DNA of 64,000 nucleotides, taken from contig CAUEMA010000003.1 in assembly GCA_959018755.1 (NCBI GenBank), forward strand, positions 149,604 through 213,603, given 5' to 3'. This DNA is from an uncultured Collinsella sp. GTDB taxonomy: Bacteria; Actinomycetota; Coriobacteriia; Coriobacteriales; Coriobacteriaceae. A model generated the notes under the pieces. That model worked only from the letters and a program-made list of their open reading frames with translations. It was not told the origin of the DNA and searched no databases. Shown piece after piece: positions 1 to 8,613 of the stretch; the first letter of the stretch is position 1, and each line of letters begins with the position of its first letter. Both the position numbers and the translations under genes were made by a program.

Positions 1-669
1 CTTCCCGGAATCGTAGGACTTGCGAGTGGTCGAGCTCAGTGCGATGACGGGAGAGCCATAGAGGTTCGAGATTTCGCGGAGGCCCTTCACGCATGCTGTG
101 ATAGCCAATCGCTCGTCGATGAACTGCTGGTCCGCTGTGACGCCGCAGGCGAGGAGCTGGAGGTAGTCAATGAAGACGATGGGGACCTCGCCACGCTCGC
201 GTGTTACCAGCCCGACGAGGTTGGAGAGCTCCACGGTGTTGAGCGGGCCGGTGATGCAGAGATTGGGGGCGATCTGGGTGCGATATTTGTCGAGTGCAGC
301 CTCGAAAGTCGTGTGCTTAGGGTGATTCTGGGTCGCGCAGCTGGAGACCTCGGACAACGCGACTTTGCCGTCGCTGAGGCGCGCCAGACTCTTCTCGATC
401 AGCTTGTGCGCGGGAAGCTCGGCGGAAACGTAGATTACCGGGTGCCCGTCTGCCGCGAGCTTGTCGGCCTCCTGGAGTGCCAGTGTCGTCTTGCCCTTGC
501 CCGGGGCGGTCCCGATTGCGTAGTTGAGCCCGGGGTAGACACCGCCGAGGATGCTGTTGAGTGCGTCGAGCCCGAAGGAGGCGATGGGCTTGTCTTCCTG
601 AAGGGCGTGGACGTGCTCGTCGAGCACATCAAGCTCGAAGACGAGGGGATTGACGTTCGGGCGCTGCAT
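1..669 (-). CDS. DnaB-like replicative helicase of an integrative element (3' end beyond window)
   Basis: A RecA-fold helicase/ATPase related to the C-terminal domain of DnaB. The first 223 residues are visible and the gene runs off the left edge. Walker A is GTAPGKGKT at residues 53-61 and the Walker B region VFIDYLQLL is at 165-173, the typical DnaB arrangement. The DnaB N-terminal domain is absent: the ATPase begins by about residue 30. The ATG shares its A with the TAA of the HTH gene upstream (TAATG), so translation is probably coupled. Its place behind an integrase and an HTH gene suggests it serves replication or maintenance of the mobile element rather than the chromosome; that role is inferred. 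Confidence 0.8.
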   Translation of the reverse strand, partial: MQRPNVNPLVFELDVLDEHVHALQEDKPIASFGLDALNSILGGVYPGLNYAIGTAPGKGKTTLALQEADKLAADGHPVIYVSAELPAHKLIEKSLARLSDGKVALSEVSSCATQNHPKHTTFEAALDKYRTQIAPNLCITGPLNTVELSNLVGLVTRERGEVPIVFIDYLQLLACGVTADQQFIDERLAITACVKGLREISNLYGSPVIALSSTTRKSYDSGK

Positions 670-911
670 TACTCGCTCGCCCCCTCTGCCAGCTTGTGGA
701 AGTAGTCGAACAGGTCCTCTTCCATGACGAAGTACTGGTTGGCGATGCTAAAGCAGTGGTGGGTGGACTTCATGAGCTTGATGGCGCTGGATTGTCCGAT
801 GCCGGTGAGGATCTGAACGTCCAGGCGGCTCATGATGCGCTTGGTGCCGACATGGCGCAGGTTGATGCCTGCGGAGATGGCGTCGGTCTTGGGGTCATCT
901 GCAAGATGCAT
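669..911 (-). CDS. Small helix-turn-helix protein, possible excisionase/regulator
   Basis: An 80-residue protein. A central segment starting SRLDVQILTGIGQSSA reads as a helix-turn-helix of the kind seen in excisionase-like and element-encoded regulators. A GGAG ribosome binding site precedes the ATG with good spacing. It lies between the unknown gene at 1004-1690 and the DnaB-like helicase on the same strand, and its stop overlaps the helicase start. Position in an integrase-led operon suggests control of excision or of the helicase. The family call rests on motif shape only. Confidence 0.6.
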   Translation of the reverse strand: MHLADDPKTDAISAGINLRHVGTKRIMSRLDVQILTGIGQSSAIKLMKSTHHCFSIANQYFVMEEDLFDYFHKLAEGASE

Positions 912-1003
912 GATAAACTCCTTTAGTAGGGCGCTCGGCTCCTCTTCGATGTTTGGCGACAGTGAGAGGAGTCGGGTGCTTGTTTGTAAAATGGTTTTAT
1001 CGA

Positions 1004-1690
1004 CTAATTAGCTCCTTTCTTCTCATATTCGTCGATAAGGTGCAGAAGGCTGATTCGAGCTTCTGCGGGCTCGCTGTATCCCTTGCGGGATGATCTGCCG
1101 ATGTTGGCGAAATCGAGCAGAGCACGGTAAGTGCAGGAATAGCCCTTGATGTGCTCCCATGCGTTGAGAATGTATGAGACCAAAGGTGTAACGGCGAGCA
1201 ACGCTGTAGGGTCTTGCAGGGTAGTTTCGAGTTCACGGCCGGTCTTGGCCTGGATACGTGCGTCGAGGTTGCACTCGGGCATCTTTGCAGCCTCTTCCAT
1301 AATGAGGCAAATGCTGTCCCAGTTGGTGCGGAGATGATGAACGCGCTCGCTCGTGGTGTCGATGCAGATCCTTGCTTCATGACAGTAGTCAAAAAAGCCT
1401 TTGATGACGTCGCGGCAATCATTTTCTGGCTGGATTGCGCTCCAGTCCTCGAACATGCCCTCGAAGGCGTCGAGACAGCTCCCATCCTCAGCATAGATGA
1501 GCTGCGCGGCCCACCTGCCTAGATCCGAGCTCGTCAGCTGCTCCATGGGAAGCCTCGCTAGGAGCGCGGACGGGGTGAGACCCCTTGCCGCGGCGAGGTC
1601 AGCGCTGGAGCGCTTGAAGAGTACCTGCTCATCCTTTGAGTTGAATAGGATTGTCGAACGCAGCTTGCTGCTCGCAGTGGTAAGTGCCAT
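1004..1690 (-). CDS. Uncharacterised protein of the integrative element
   Basis: A 228-residue protein I do not recognise. It has no signal peptide or membrane segment and looks soluble and largely helical, with several Cys and Trp residues scattered through it and a charged C-terminus ending EYEKKGAN. It lies 53 bp downstream of the integrase and 92 bp upstream of the HTH gene, on the same strand, so it is probably co-transcribed with the element's integration and replication genes. The open frame is long and its codon use resembles its neighbours; the reading frame is secure but the function is not. Confidence 0.65.
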   Translation of the reverse strand: MALTTASSKLRSTILFNSKDEQVLFKRSSADLAAARGLTPSALLARLPMEQLTSSDLGRWAAQLIYAEDGSCLDAFEGMFEDWSAIQPENDCRDVIKGFFDYCHEARICIDTTSERVHHLRTNWDSICLIMEEAAKMPECNLDARIQAKTGRELETTLQDPTALLAVTPLVSYILNAWEHIKGYSCTYRALLDFANIGRSSRKGYSEPAEARISLLHLIDEYEKKGAN

Positions 1691-1743
1691 TGATAACCTC
1701 CTCTCTGTTTGGCCTTATTTGCAGTATACATCTGGTGACACAA

Positions 1744-3063
1744 TCATGAGAGTATTAATTTTTCATTACCTTCAGATAATTTTTCGAAGACTTCGGCAGC
1801 GTTGCGGTCGTTGGCTCTGATTGCGTGGGTGTAGAAATTGGCCGTCGTACTCGCTGATGCGTGTCCCATCCGCGCCTGAACGGTCTTCAAGTCGACGTTG
1901 TTTGCGACGAGCGCCGTCGCTGCCGTGTGTCTCAGTCCGTGGGGGACGAGACCCGAGTATCCGGTGCCGCGTGTGTGCAGCTTGCCGTTGCGCTCGAACT
2001 GGCTTGTCACGTTGGCGTACTCGCCATAGCCGTTGTCGACGCAGAAGTCCCTGAACCAGCGTGAATAGTTGTGTCCATCGGGTCGGGTGATACTGACGTG
2101 AAGGTTGCCGTTTTCGTCCTTATGCGGGCTGAGGGCGTGAACGATGGGGTCAGAGTTTCTCTGTCTTAGCCCGCGTTGCTCGAATAGGTTGCGCTGCCGC
2201 ATCTTCCAGTCGTTTAGATACGCGGCTAGCGAAGAGTCTATAGACAGGATCCGCCTGCTCATTTCCGATTTGGGTGCCCTGAGCGTTTTGTCATTGGTGT
2301 ACTGGTGGACGATTCTGATTTCCATCGCCTCGGGGTCGTAGTCTTCCCAACAGAGCCCCAGGGCCTCGCCTTTTCTGAGTCCTAGGTGGAATATGAGCAT
2401 GGTGCAGACGGTCATCGGCCCCATGGGTTCGGATAGCAGGCATTTGGTGAATCGGGGCAGTTCGTCGGGTGGGAGGAAGTTGCGCACTCTAAGGTCTGGC
2501 TTTGGGAGTTTGATGCTGATGCATGGGTTGCGCCCGATTAGCTCATTCTCCAGTGCGTCCTGCATGACCTGTTTGAGCTTGACGTGGATACGACGAATCT
2601 CGGCCTCTGTGAATCTTCCGGTTGAGATCGCTTCAGCATACGCCCGTTTGATCTCGTCGGGCCTCAGTGCGCCGAGGGGCATGTCGCCGAACAGCTCGCG
2701 TATATGGCGCACGTCATATTCCTCTCTTTGGAAAGAAAGAGGGGAGCCGAAGGAGCTTTCTCGGAGCCGATGGAAATCCTCAGCGTATCCGGAAACAGTG
2801 GTCGGCATGTCGCTAGTCGGTTCATAGGTCTCCAGCTCCTTCCGGTAGGCATCGAGCGCATTCGCCACCTCACCGGGCCAGTTCTTTGGGTTTTTGCTCT
2901 TGCAATGGATGGTTCTCTTGGGCGTCTTTAGGTATCTGACTCGTTTCCCGTTCTTGCCGGATTCGGGGTCGCGACCGAGAGAGAAGTAGATGCGGAAGGA
3001 ACCGGGTTTTCCCTTGATCGGTTCGGAAGTGCCTTTGGCTGTGGGTTTGATTCTGGTTTCCAT
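1744..3063 (-). CDS. int: Tyrosine site-specific recombinase (integrase)
   Basis: A 439-residue phage/ICE-type integrase. The catalytic set can be read in order: Arg230 in LGLRKGEALGL, a likely Lys265, His375 and Arg378 in PHGLRHTAA, His401 in RMGHAS and the nucleophile Tyr411 in TANFYTHA. An N-terminal arm-binding region and a SAM-like core-binding domain (about residues 85-190) precede the catalytic domain. A GGAG site lies five bases before the ATG. The gene points away from a tRNA-Arg 3' fragment about 240 bp upstream of its start, the usual arrangement for an integrase that uses a tRNA 3' end as attachment site. It probably integrates and excises the element that extends left out of the window. 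Confidence 0.93.
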   Translation of the reverse strand: METRIKPTAKGTSEPIKGKPGSFRIYFSLGRDPESGKNGKRVRYLKTPKRTIHCKSKNPKNWPGEVANALDAYRKELETYEPTSDMPTTVSGYAEDFHRLRESSFGSPLSFQREEYDVRHIRELFGDMPLGALRPDEIKRAYAEAISTGRFTEAEIRRIHVKLKQVMQDALENELIGRNPCISIKLPKPDLRVRNFLPPDELPRFTKCLLSEPMGPMTVCTMLIFHLGLRKGEALGLCWEDYDPEAMEIRIVHQYTNDKTLRAPKSEMSRRILSIDSSLAAYLNDWKMRQRNLFEQRGLRQRNSDPIVHALSPHKDENGNLHVSITRPDGHNYSRWFRDFCVDNGYGEYANVTSQFERNGKLHTRGTGYSGLVPHGLRHTAATALVANNVDLKTVQARMGHASASTTANFYTHAIRANDRNAAEVFEKLSEGNEKLILS

Positions 3064-3142
3064 GGGTCTCCAGGGGTGGTGCGTTGGGTTAGCCTCGGGG
3101 GTGGGGCTTTGAGGGCCTCGCCCCCGAGGTTAACCCAAAAAT

Positions 3143-3193
3143 TTCACCCCTGCAAGTCAAAATGAAGGGGTGAAGGGGTGTAAATAGGGTGAA
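3143..3193. repeat. Short direct repeats, candidate integrase arm-type sites
   Basis: Three direct copies of an AGGGGTGA-like octamer start at 3166, 3174 and 3186, and an inverted relative (TTCACCCCT) lies at 3143. The stretch is AT-rich between GC-rich genes and lies between the integrase start and the tRNA fragment, where arm-type binding sites of tyrosine recombinases normally sit. The function is inferred from position. Confidence 0.4.
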
Positions 3194-3238
3194 ATAGAAA
3201 ACTAATCAAGAAGAGCAAAAACGGCAGAATAGCTAAAT

Positions 3239-3284
3239 TACCTGCGGAAACAGAGATATTGATGAAAATGAAAAACCGCAGGTA
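3239..3284. other. Inverted repeat beside the attachment site
   Basis: Nine-base arms TACCTGCGG (3239-3247) and CCGCAGGTA (3276-3284) enclose a 28-base AT-rich loop just left of the tRNA fragment. It may be a recombination accessory site or a transcription boundary of the element. Confidence 0.35.
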
Positions 3285-3298
3285 GGGTAAGAGCTCAT

Positions 3299-3346
3299 GA
3301 CCTCCTAAAGCGGGTGTCGACGGTTCGAATCCGCCCGGGGGCACCA
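3299..3346 (+). other. tRNA-Arg(CCU) 3' fragment, putative attR
   Basis: The sequence matches the 3' half of a tRNA: an anticodon loop reading CTCCTAA, a variable region, a T-arm containing GGTTCGAATCC and an acceptor strand ending GGGGGCACCA. No D-arm or 5' acceptor strand can be found to the left; that DNA is AT-rich element sequence. This is what remains when an element integrates into the 3' end of a tRNA gene. The intact, reconstituted tRNA-Arg should lie at the far left end of the element, outside the window. Confidence 0.7.
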
Positions 3347-3526
3347 GAAGAATATCGAGCCCGGTACCGCTACGGTGCCGGGCTCTTCTGGTCTAAGGGC
3401 AGGATTCGGACCGTCGACGCCCGCGTCACCAATTTCCCCGCGGGGGGAGTTTTCGAATCCGCCCGGGGGCACCAGAAGAATATCGAGCCTGGTACCGCTA
3501 TGGTGCCGGGCCCTTCTGGTTTAAAG
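3324..3526. repeat. Duplicated tRNA tail plus hairpin, with an inverted T-arm copy between
   Basis: A unit of about 75 bp, covering the end of the T-arm, the CCA end and a downstream hairpin, occurs at 3324-3398 and again at 3452-3526 with only a few substitutions. Each contains a GC stem (GAGCCCGGTACC in the first copy) with a short loop, resembling the tRNA's own terminator. Between them, 3402-3423 is nearly the reverse complement of the T-arm region at 3311-3333. This suggests repeated insertion or excision at the same tRNA tail. Confidence 0.65.
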
Positions 3527-3555
3527 GCATGTCGTAGTTTCCGCTGCTTTGGATA

Positions 3556-3592
3556 AAGAAAGCGCCCGTTTGCCGGGGGAGCAAACGGGCGC
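3556..3592 (-). terminator. Rho-independent terminator of the kinase operon
   Basis: Twelve-base arms GCGCCCGTTTGC (3562-3573) and GCAAACGGGCGC (3581-3592) enclose a seven-base loop, followed on the minus strand by a T-rich tail. It lies about 50 bp past the stop of the PASTA kinase gene. Confidence 0.8.
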
Positions 3593-3644
3593 CATTGAGC
3601 GAATGTGTTTGCGGCATCAGCCGCTGTGGGTAACGTCTTGATGA

Positions 3645-5594
3645 CTAGTTAGTCGTGCTGGAGTCGCCACTCGTATCGGAACCCGAGCCAGAAATCGAAA
3701 CCGTCAGCGTGATCGTGCTGTCGGTGGACTGCTTGCCAGTGGGGGAGACGCCCGTCACGGTGGCGTTTTCGTTGCCACTCACGGGGTTGCCGTTCTGATC
3801 GCAGAATGCGATGTTGTAGAATCCGGCGTTGTTGAGTGCAGTGACGGCGGAGGAGATGCTCTTGCCGTACAGGTTGCTCGGGACGTTTGCCTTGCCGGAC
3901 TTCTTGGCGATGACGACGGTGATCGTGGCGCCGGGCTTCTGCTTACCGCTGGGGTTCCAGCTAATGACGGTACCCTCGGTGACGGAGTCGTTCTCCTGGT
4001 AGCTCACATCAACGCCAAAACCGGCCATGTCGAGGGCGTTGCGTGCCTGGGCCTCGGTCATGTCGGTCAGATCGGGGACGGAGGTGGTGTCGGGTCCGCT
4101 GGAGACCTTGTACGAGATGGTCGTGCCCTTTTCGACTTCCTTGCCGGCATTAGTGCCCTGCTCAAAGACCTGGCCTTCTTCGGCCTCGTTGGCCTCCTCG
4201 GTTGCTTCGCCCTTGAGTCCCACGCTTGCCAGCGCGGCCTCAGCCTGATCCTTGCTCAGGCCAACGAGCTGCGGAACCTCAACCTTCTCGGAGGGCTTGG
4301 GGCCCTTGGAGATCACCAGGTTCACCTTGGTACCCTTGGGCTTCTTGGTGTTGCCGTTGGGGGTCTGCTCGGCAACCTTGCCCTCGTCGACATCGTCGTT
4401 ATAGCTTTGGTCGATGGTTCCGACCTCAAGGCCGGCCTCTTTGATCTGCTCGATAGCGGTCTGCTGGTCCTTGTTAAGCACATCGGGCACCGTAACCTGC
4501 TCGCCCCCAAAGAGTCCGGTGGCGAAGGCCACCACAACGCCAACAACGGCGATTGCGGCGACTACGGCGGCGATAATCTTGTTCTTGTTGGACTTGGGCT
4601 GATCGACCTCGTAGGAGCCCGTGGAGCCCGAAACGGCGCTGTGGGCGTTGCTCTGGCCGCTCACGCCCGAGACGGGACGTACCATGGCGCGCGTCTGATC
4701 GGACAGCTCGCGGGTCTTGGTTGCGCCCGGGTCGCCGGCGGCGCCAATGATGCGCGTGGGCTCGGAGACGTTGACAGCGCGGCCGGACAGGTAGTTGTTG
4801 AGCACCTGGCGCAATTCGTCGGCCGTCTGGAAGCGGTTGGCCGGGTCCTTTTCCATGCACTTGAGGATGATGCGCTCCAGATCGGCATCGACGCCGGAGT
4901 TGATCTGGCTCGGCGGAACCGGCAGTTCGTTTACCTGCTTGAGTGCAACCGAGATGGCGTCGTCGCCGTCAAAGGGGACGCGACCGGTGGCGCACTCGTA
5001 CATCACGACGCCCAGGGAGTAGATATCCGAGGTGGGACCGAGGTCCTGGCCGCGCGTTTGTTCGGGGCTTACGTAGTGGGCGGTGCCCAGTACATTGTTG
5101 TCCTGCGTGAGGTGACTGTTCTTTGCGCGCGCGATGCCAAAGTCCATGACCTTGATGTTGCCGTCGGGCAGCACCATGATGTTTTGCGGCTTAATGTCGC
5201 GGTGGATGATCTCGTGCTTGTGAGCCACCGAAAGCGCGGAGCTGATCTGCGAGCCGATCTGCGCCACCTTCTTGGGATCGAGGGCGCCGTGGCTCTTGAT
5301 GCCGCTCTTAAGGTCGGTACCGCGCAGGTACTCCATGACGATGTAGTACGTATCGCCGTCCTTGCCCCAATCGTAGACGCCCACGATATAGGGGGAGGAG
5401 AGACCGGCTGCTGCCTGGGCCTCCTGCTTAAAGCGCGCGGCAAAGGTGGCGTCGCCAGCGTACTGCGGCAGCATGATCTTGACGGCAACCGTGCGGTCGA
5501 GGACCTGATCTTGCGCGCGGAAGACGGTCGCCATGCCGCCCGTTCCCACCTTATCCTTGAGGAGGTATCTTCCCCCGAGGACCCTCTGTTCCAT
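3645..5594 (-). CDS. pknB: PASTA-domain Ser/Thr protein kinase (PknB type)
   Basis: A membrane Ser/Thr kinase of 649 residues. The kinase domain has the glycine loop GTGGMATVF at 17-25, catalytic Lys39, HRD at 131-133 and DFG at 151-153. One transmembrane helix follows at about 339-360, then four extracytoplasmic PASTA repeats (about 366-431, 438-500, 505-565 and 569-636) and a Ser/Thr-rich tail. PASTA kinases bind muropeptides or lipid II and phosphorylate cell wall and division proteins. It is the last gene of the cluster kinase-fhaA-fhaB-pstP-rodA/pbp-pknB, the order known from Actinobacteria, and is followed by a strong terminator. The PstP-type phosphatase upstream probably reverses its phosphorylations. 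Confidence 0.95.
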   Translation of the reverse strand: MEQRVLGGRYLLKDKVGTGGMATVFRAQDQVLDRTVAVKIMLPQYAGDATFAARFKQEAQAAAGLSSPYIVGVYDWGKDGDTYYIVMEYLRGTDLKSGIKSHGALDPKKVAQIGSQISSALSVAHKHEIIHRDIKPQNIMVLPDGNIKVMDFGIARAKNSHLTQDNNVLGTAHYVSPEQTRGQDLGPTSDIYSLGVVMYECATGRVPFDGDDAISVALKQVNELPVPPSQINSGVDADLERIILKCMEKDPANRFQTADELRQVLNNYLSGRAVNVSEPTRIIGAAGDPGATKTRELSDQTRAMVRPVSGVSGQSNAHSAVSGSTGSYEVDQPKSNKNKIIAAVVAAIAVVGVVVAFATGLFGGEQVTVPDVLNKDQQTAIEQIKEAGLEVGTIDQSYNDDVDEGKVAEQTPNGNTKKPKGTKVNLVISKGPKPSEKVEVPQLVGLSKDQAEAALASVGLKGEATEEANEAEEGQVFEQGTNAGKEVEKGTTISYKVSSGPDTTSVPDLTDMTEAQARNALDMAGFGVDVSYQENDSVTEGTVISWNPSGKQKPGATITVVIAKKSGKANVPSNLYGKSISSAVTALNNAGFYNIAFCDQNGNPVSGNENATVTGVSPTGKQSTDSTITLTVSISGSGSDTSGDSSTTN

Positions 5595-5726
5595 TCCTGC
5601 TCCTAACTAACTTATTCGCTCAACGATGTGTGTAGTACCAAATCTATGGCCGCTGGGGCCGCGTGGCGTCTTGCCGCTAGCTTGTTGGCTGCGGTGCGCC
5701 ACATACTTGTGCTTCGATCACGGGCA

Positions 5727-8597
5727 TCACGCTCCTTGGGCGGCAAGTGCCGCGGTCAGGACGATGCCGGCGATCTTGGCCGCCTTGACGTCGTGTTTGT
5801 CGTAATCCTCTAAGGCCACCGAGATGGCGACAGTGGGTGAATCGTAAGGTGCGAAGCCGACGAACATCGAGTTGACGTTGGTGCCGCCGGTCTCGGCCGA
5901 TCCGGTCTTGCCGGCGACCTTGACGCCCGGAATCTGGGCATCGGTGCCGGTGCCGGACTGGACAACAGCGAGCATGGCCTGCTTGACCTGCTCAGCCGTG
6001 GTGGCGCTGACGGCCTGGCCGAGCGAGCGGGACTGCGTGGTCTTGACCACGGTTCCGTCGGGGGCGAGCACCTGGGCCACGAAGAACGGGTCCATGACCA
6101 CGCCGCTGTTGGCGATGGCCGCCGCTATCACGCAGTTTTGCATGACGGTGGTCTGCGGGCCTGGCGTGTGGTCCATGCCGACGGGCTGGCCGGCGCCTGC
6201 CCAGGCGGTCTCCCACTCGGTCATGAGCGAGGGGTCGGCCATGATGGAAGCCGCGGCGGTCAGGTCCTGGCCGAGCTTTTGGCCGTAGCCAAAGGCGTTG
6301 GCAAACTGGACGAGAGAGTTGGCGCCGACCTCGTTGGCTACCTGGCCAAAGACGACGTTGGACGATACGGCAAAGGCCTGCTGGAGGCTGATGGTGCCGA
6401 AGCTCTCATTGGCGTCGTTGGTGACCGGTGCGTTGCCGATATCCATGGAGCTGGGCGCCTTGTAAGTGCTCGAAAGGCTGGCGGTGCCGGTCTCGAGTGC
6501 CGCGGCAAGCGTGACGACCTTAAACGTGGAGCCCGGGGTGTAGAGCGCGTTCATGGCGCGGTCGTACATGGAGCCGTCCTCGCCACCACCCGATTGCATT
6601 AGGGCGTCGATGTTGGTGTTGTCGTAGGTGGGCGAGCTGGCGCATGCGAGGACCGCGCCGGTGCGCGGATCCATAACCACCACGGCGCCCTTAAAGCCCT
6701 TGAGTGCCTGCTCGGCAGCCGTCTGGATGCGCGAGTCGATGGTGAGCTTGGCGGTGTTGCCCGGTTGGTTTTGGCCCGCGAGCGACGCGAGGGCGTTGTT
6801 CCAGCTGGAATAATCCTTGGAGCCGGTGAGCGTGTCGTTCATGACGCTCTCGACACCCGCGGTGCCGTACTGCTGGCTTACATAGCCCACCACGTGAGCG
6901 GCCATGTTTCCGTTGGGGTAGGAGCGGGCGTAGGTTCCATCCTCCTGCTGCAGCGACTCGGCCAGCGTCACGCCGTCGGACGTGATGATGGAGCCGCGCT
7001 GGATGTACTTGGAGCGGGCGATGGTGTGGTTGTTGGTCGGCATGTCCTGATAGTCCTTGGCCTTGATGACCTGGACATAGGTGAGGTTGCCGATAAGGAT
7101 GGCGAACAGCGCCGTAAAGGCGAACACGGCGCGGGTCAGTCGATTGGCGAGCGCCACGCGGCCGAGCACGCCGGATTCGGGCGTGTCGAGCAGGCGGCGG
7201 CGCATGCGCGAGGCGGCGGAGTGGCTGCCACGGGCGTACGAAGATGAAGTGGCGAAGCGCGTGCCGGCCGGGGAGGACGCCGAGGCGACCTGGTCGTCAG
7301 TGATGGCGGCCATGGTGCCGGTGCCGGTAAGCTCGGCCTCGCGACCGGTTGCCTCGTCACCGGCGCGCAGCAAAAGCGCGACGATGATAAAGCTTGCCAG
7401 CAGCGAGGAGCCGCCCTGGCTCATAAAGGGCAGAGTGACGCCGGTCAGCGGGATCAGGCGGGTAACGCCGCCAACGATTAAGAAGGTCTGGAAGCTGATA
7501 GCGGCCGTAAGACCGGTGGCGCTAAAGGCGGCAAGGTCGGACTTGGCACGGGCCGCCGTGGTCAGGCCGCGTACGGCAAAGAGCATAAACAGGATAAGAA
7601 CGGCGCCGCCGCCCAAAAGGCCCATCTCCTCGCCGATAGCCGAGAAGATAAAGTCGGACTCGACGACGGGGATGTTATTGGCCATACCGTTGCCAATGCC
7701 GACGCCAACAAGGCCGCCGTCGGCCAGCGAGAAGAGGGACTGGACAATCTGGTAGCCCTGACCCTGCGCGTCCTTAAAGGGATCGGCCCAGATCTGGAAA
7801 CGCACCTGGACGTGCGACAGGAACTTGTAGGCGCCCACGGCCCCCACGGCCAAGAGCGCAAGGCCGATGACGACATACGAGAAACGACCCGTGGCAACGT
7901 AGAGCATCAGCAAGAAGATGGTGTAGAACAGCAAGGCCGAGCCCAGGTCACGTTCGAAGACAACGACGAGCAGGCATACGCCCCAGACTGCGAACAGCGG
8001 CAGCAGCAGGCGCAGACGCGGAATCTTAAGACCCAAGATCTTGCGGTTGGAGATAGAGAGCAGTTCGCGGTTTTCGGCCAGGTAACCGGCTAGGAACAGC
8101 ACGATAAAGACCTTGGCGAACTCGCCGGGCTGAATGGTAAAGCCGGCGATGCGAATCCACAGTTTGGAGCCCGAGATCGTGGTGCCGATAAAGATGGGCA
8201 GCATCAGCAAGATGATGCCGATGATGCCAAAGGTGTACTTGTAGCGCATGACCACGTCGAGGTTTTTGACCAGCGCAAGCGTACCTACCATCAACGCCAC
8301 CGAGATAAACAGGATGACGAGCTGCGAGATGGCGAGCGTGGGCGCCAAGCGCGTCACAAACGTGATGCCAATGCCCGAAAGCACAAAGACGATGGGCAGG
8401 ATGGCCGGGTCGGCGCCGGGTGCCAGAATGCGCACGGCGATATGCGCCGCGGCGAAGGCGGCAAAGAGACCGATCGGAACGGCAAGTGTTTCAAACGAGA
8501 TGGCGGCGCCTGCGGTGAGCACGTACATCGCATACAGCAGGATGACGGGGAACGCCGAGGCGATGAGCAAAAGCAGTTCGGTGTTGCGGCGACTCAT
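5727..8597 (-). CDS. RodA/FtsW glycosyltransferase fused to a class B penicillin-binding protein
   Basis: One uninterrupted frame of 956 residues joins two enzymes that are usually separate. Residues 1 to about 410 form a multispanning SEDS protein (RodA/FtsW family, lipid II polymerase) with the FERD motif near residue 217. A Ser/Thr/Ala-rich linker follows (about 420-465), then a further membrane segment at about 490-508 and a transpeptidase of PbpA type with S-T-F-K at 690-693, SSN at 745-747 and KTG at 897-899. The ATG at 8597 has AAAGGGAG eight bases upstream; a GTG three codons earlier is the alternative. In Mycobacterium rodA and pbpA are adjacent genes at this cluster position, so the fusion locks polymerase and cross-linker one to one. 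Confidence 0.93.
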   Translation of the reverse strand: MSRRNTELLLLIASAFPVILLYAMYVLTAGAAISFETLAVPIGLFAAFAAAHIAVRILAPGADPAILPIVFVLSGIGITFVTRLAPTLAISQLVILFISVALMVGTLALVKNLDVVMRYKYTFGIIGIILLMLPIFIGTTISGSKLWIRIAGFTIQPGEFAKVFIVLFLAGYLAENRELLSISNRKILGLKIPRLRLLLPLFAVWGVCLLVVVFERDLGSALLFYTIFLLMLYVATGRFSYVVIGLALLAVGAVGAYKFLSHVQVRFQIWADPFKDAQGQGYQIVQSLFSLADGGLVGVGIGNGMANNIPVVESDFIFSAIGEEMGLLGGGAVLILFMLFAVRGLTTAARAKSDLAAFSATGLTAAISFQTFLIVGGVTRLIPLTGVTLPFMSQGGSSLLASFIIVALLLRAGDEATGREAELTGTGTMAAITDDQVASASSPAGTRFATSSSYARGSHSAASRMRRRLLDTPESGVLGRVALANRLTRAVFAFTALFAILIGNLTYVQVIKAKDYQDMPTNNHTIARSKYIQRGSIITSDGVTLAESLQQEDGTYARSYPNGNMAAHVVGYVSQQYGTAGVESVMNDTLTGSKDYSSWNNALASLAGQNQPGNTAKLTIDSRIQTAAEQALKGFKGAVVVMDPRTGAVLACASSPTYDNTNIDALMQSGGGEDGSMYDRAMNALYTPGSTFKVVTLAAALETGTASLSSTYKAPSSMDIGNAPVTNDANESFGTISLQQAFAVSSNVVFGQVANEVGANSLVQFANAFGYGQKLGQDLTAAASIMADPSLMTEWETAWAGAGQPVGMDHTPGPQTTVMQNCVIAAAIANSGVVMDPFFVAQVLAPDGTVVKTTQSRSLGQAVSATTAEQVKQAMLAVVQSGTGTDAQIPGVKVAGKTGSAETGGTNVNSMFVGFAPYDSPTVAISVALEDYDKHDVKAAKIAGIVLTAALAAQGA

Positions 8598-8613
8598 AAG
8601 CGGCACTCCCTTT

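Noticed and set aside
3144..3344. Minus-strand 66-residue frame beginning MPPGGFEPSTPALGG
   Set aside because: It is the reverse translation of the tRNA-Arg tail plus AT-rich spacer, a well-known false gene pattern.
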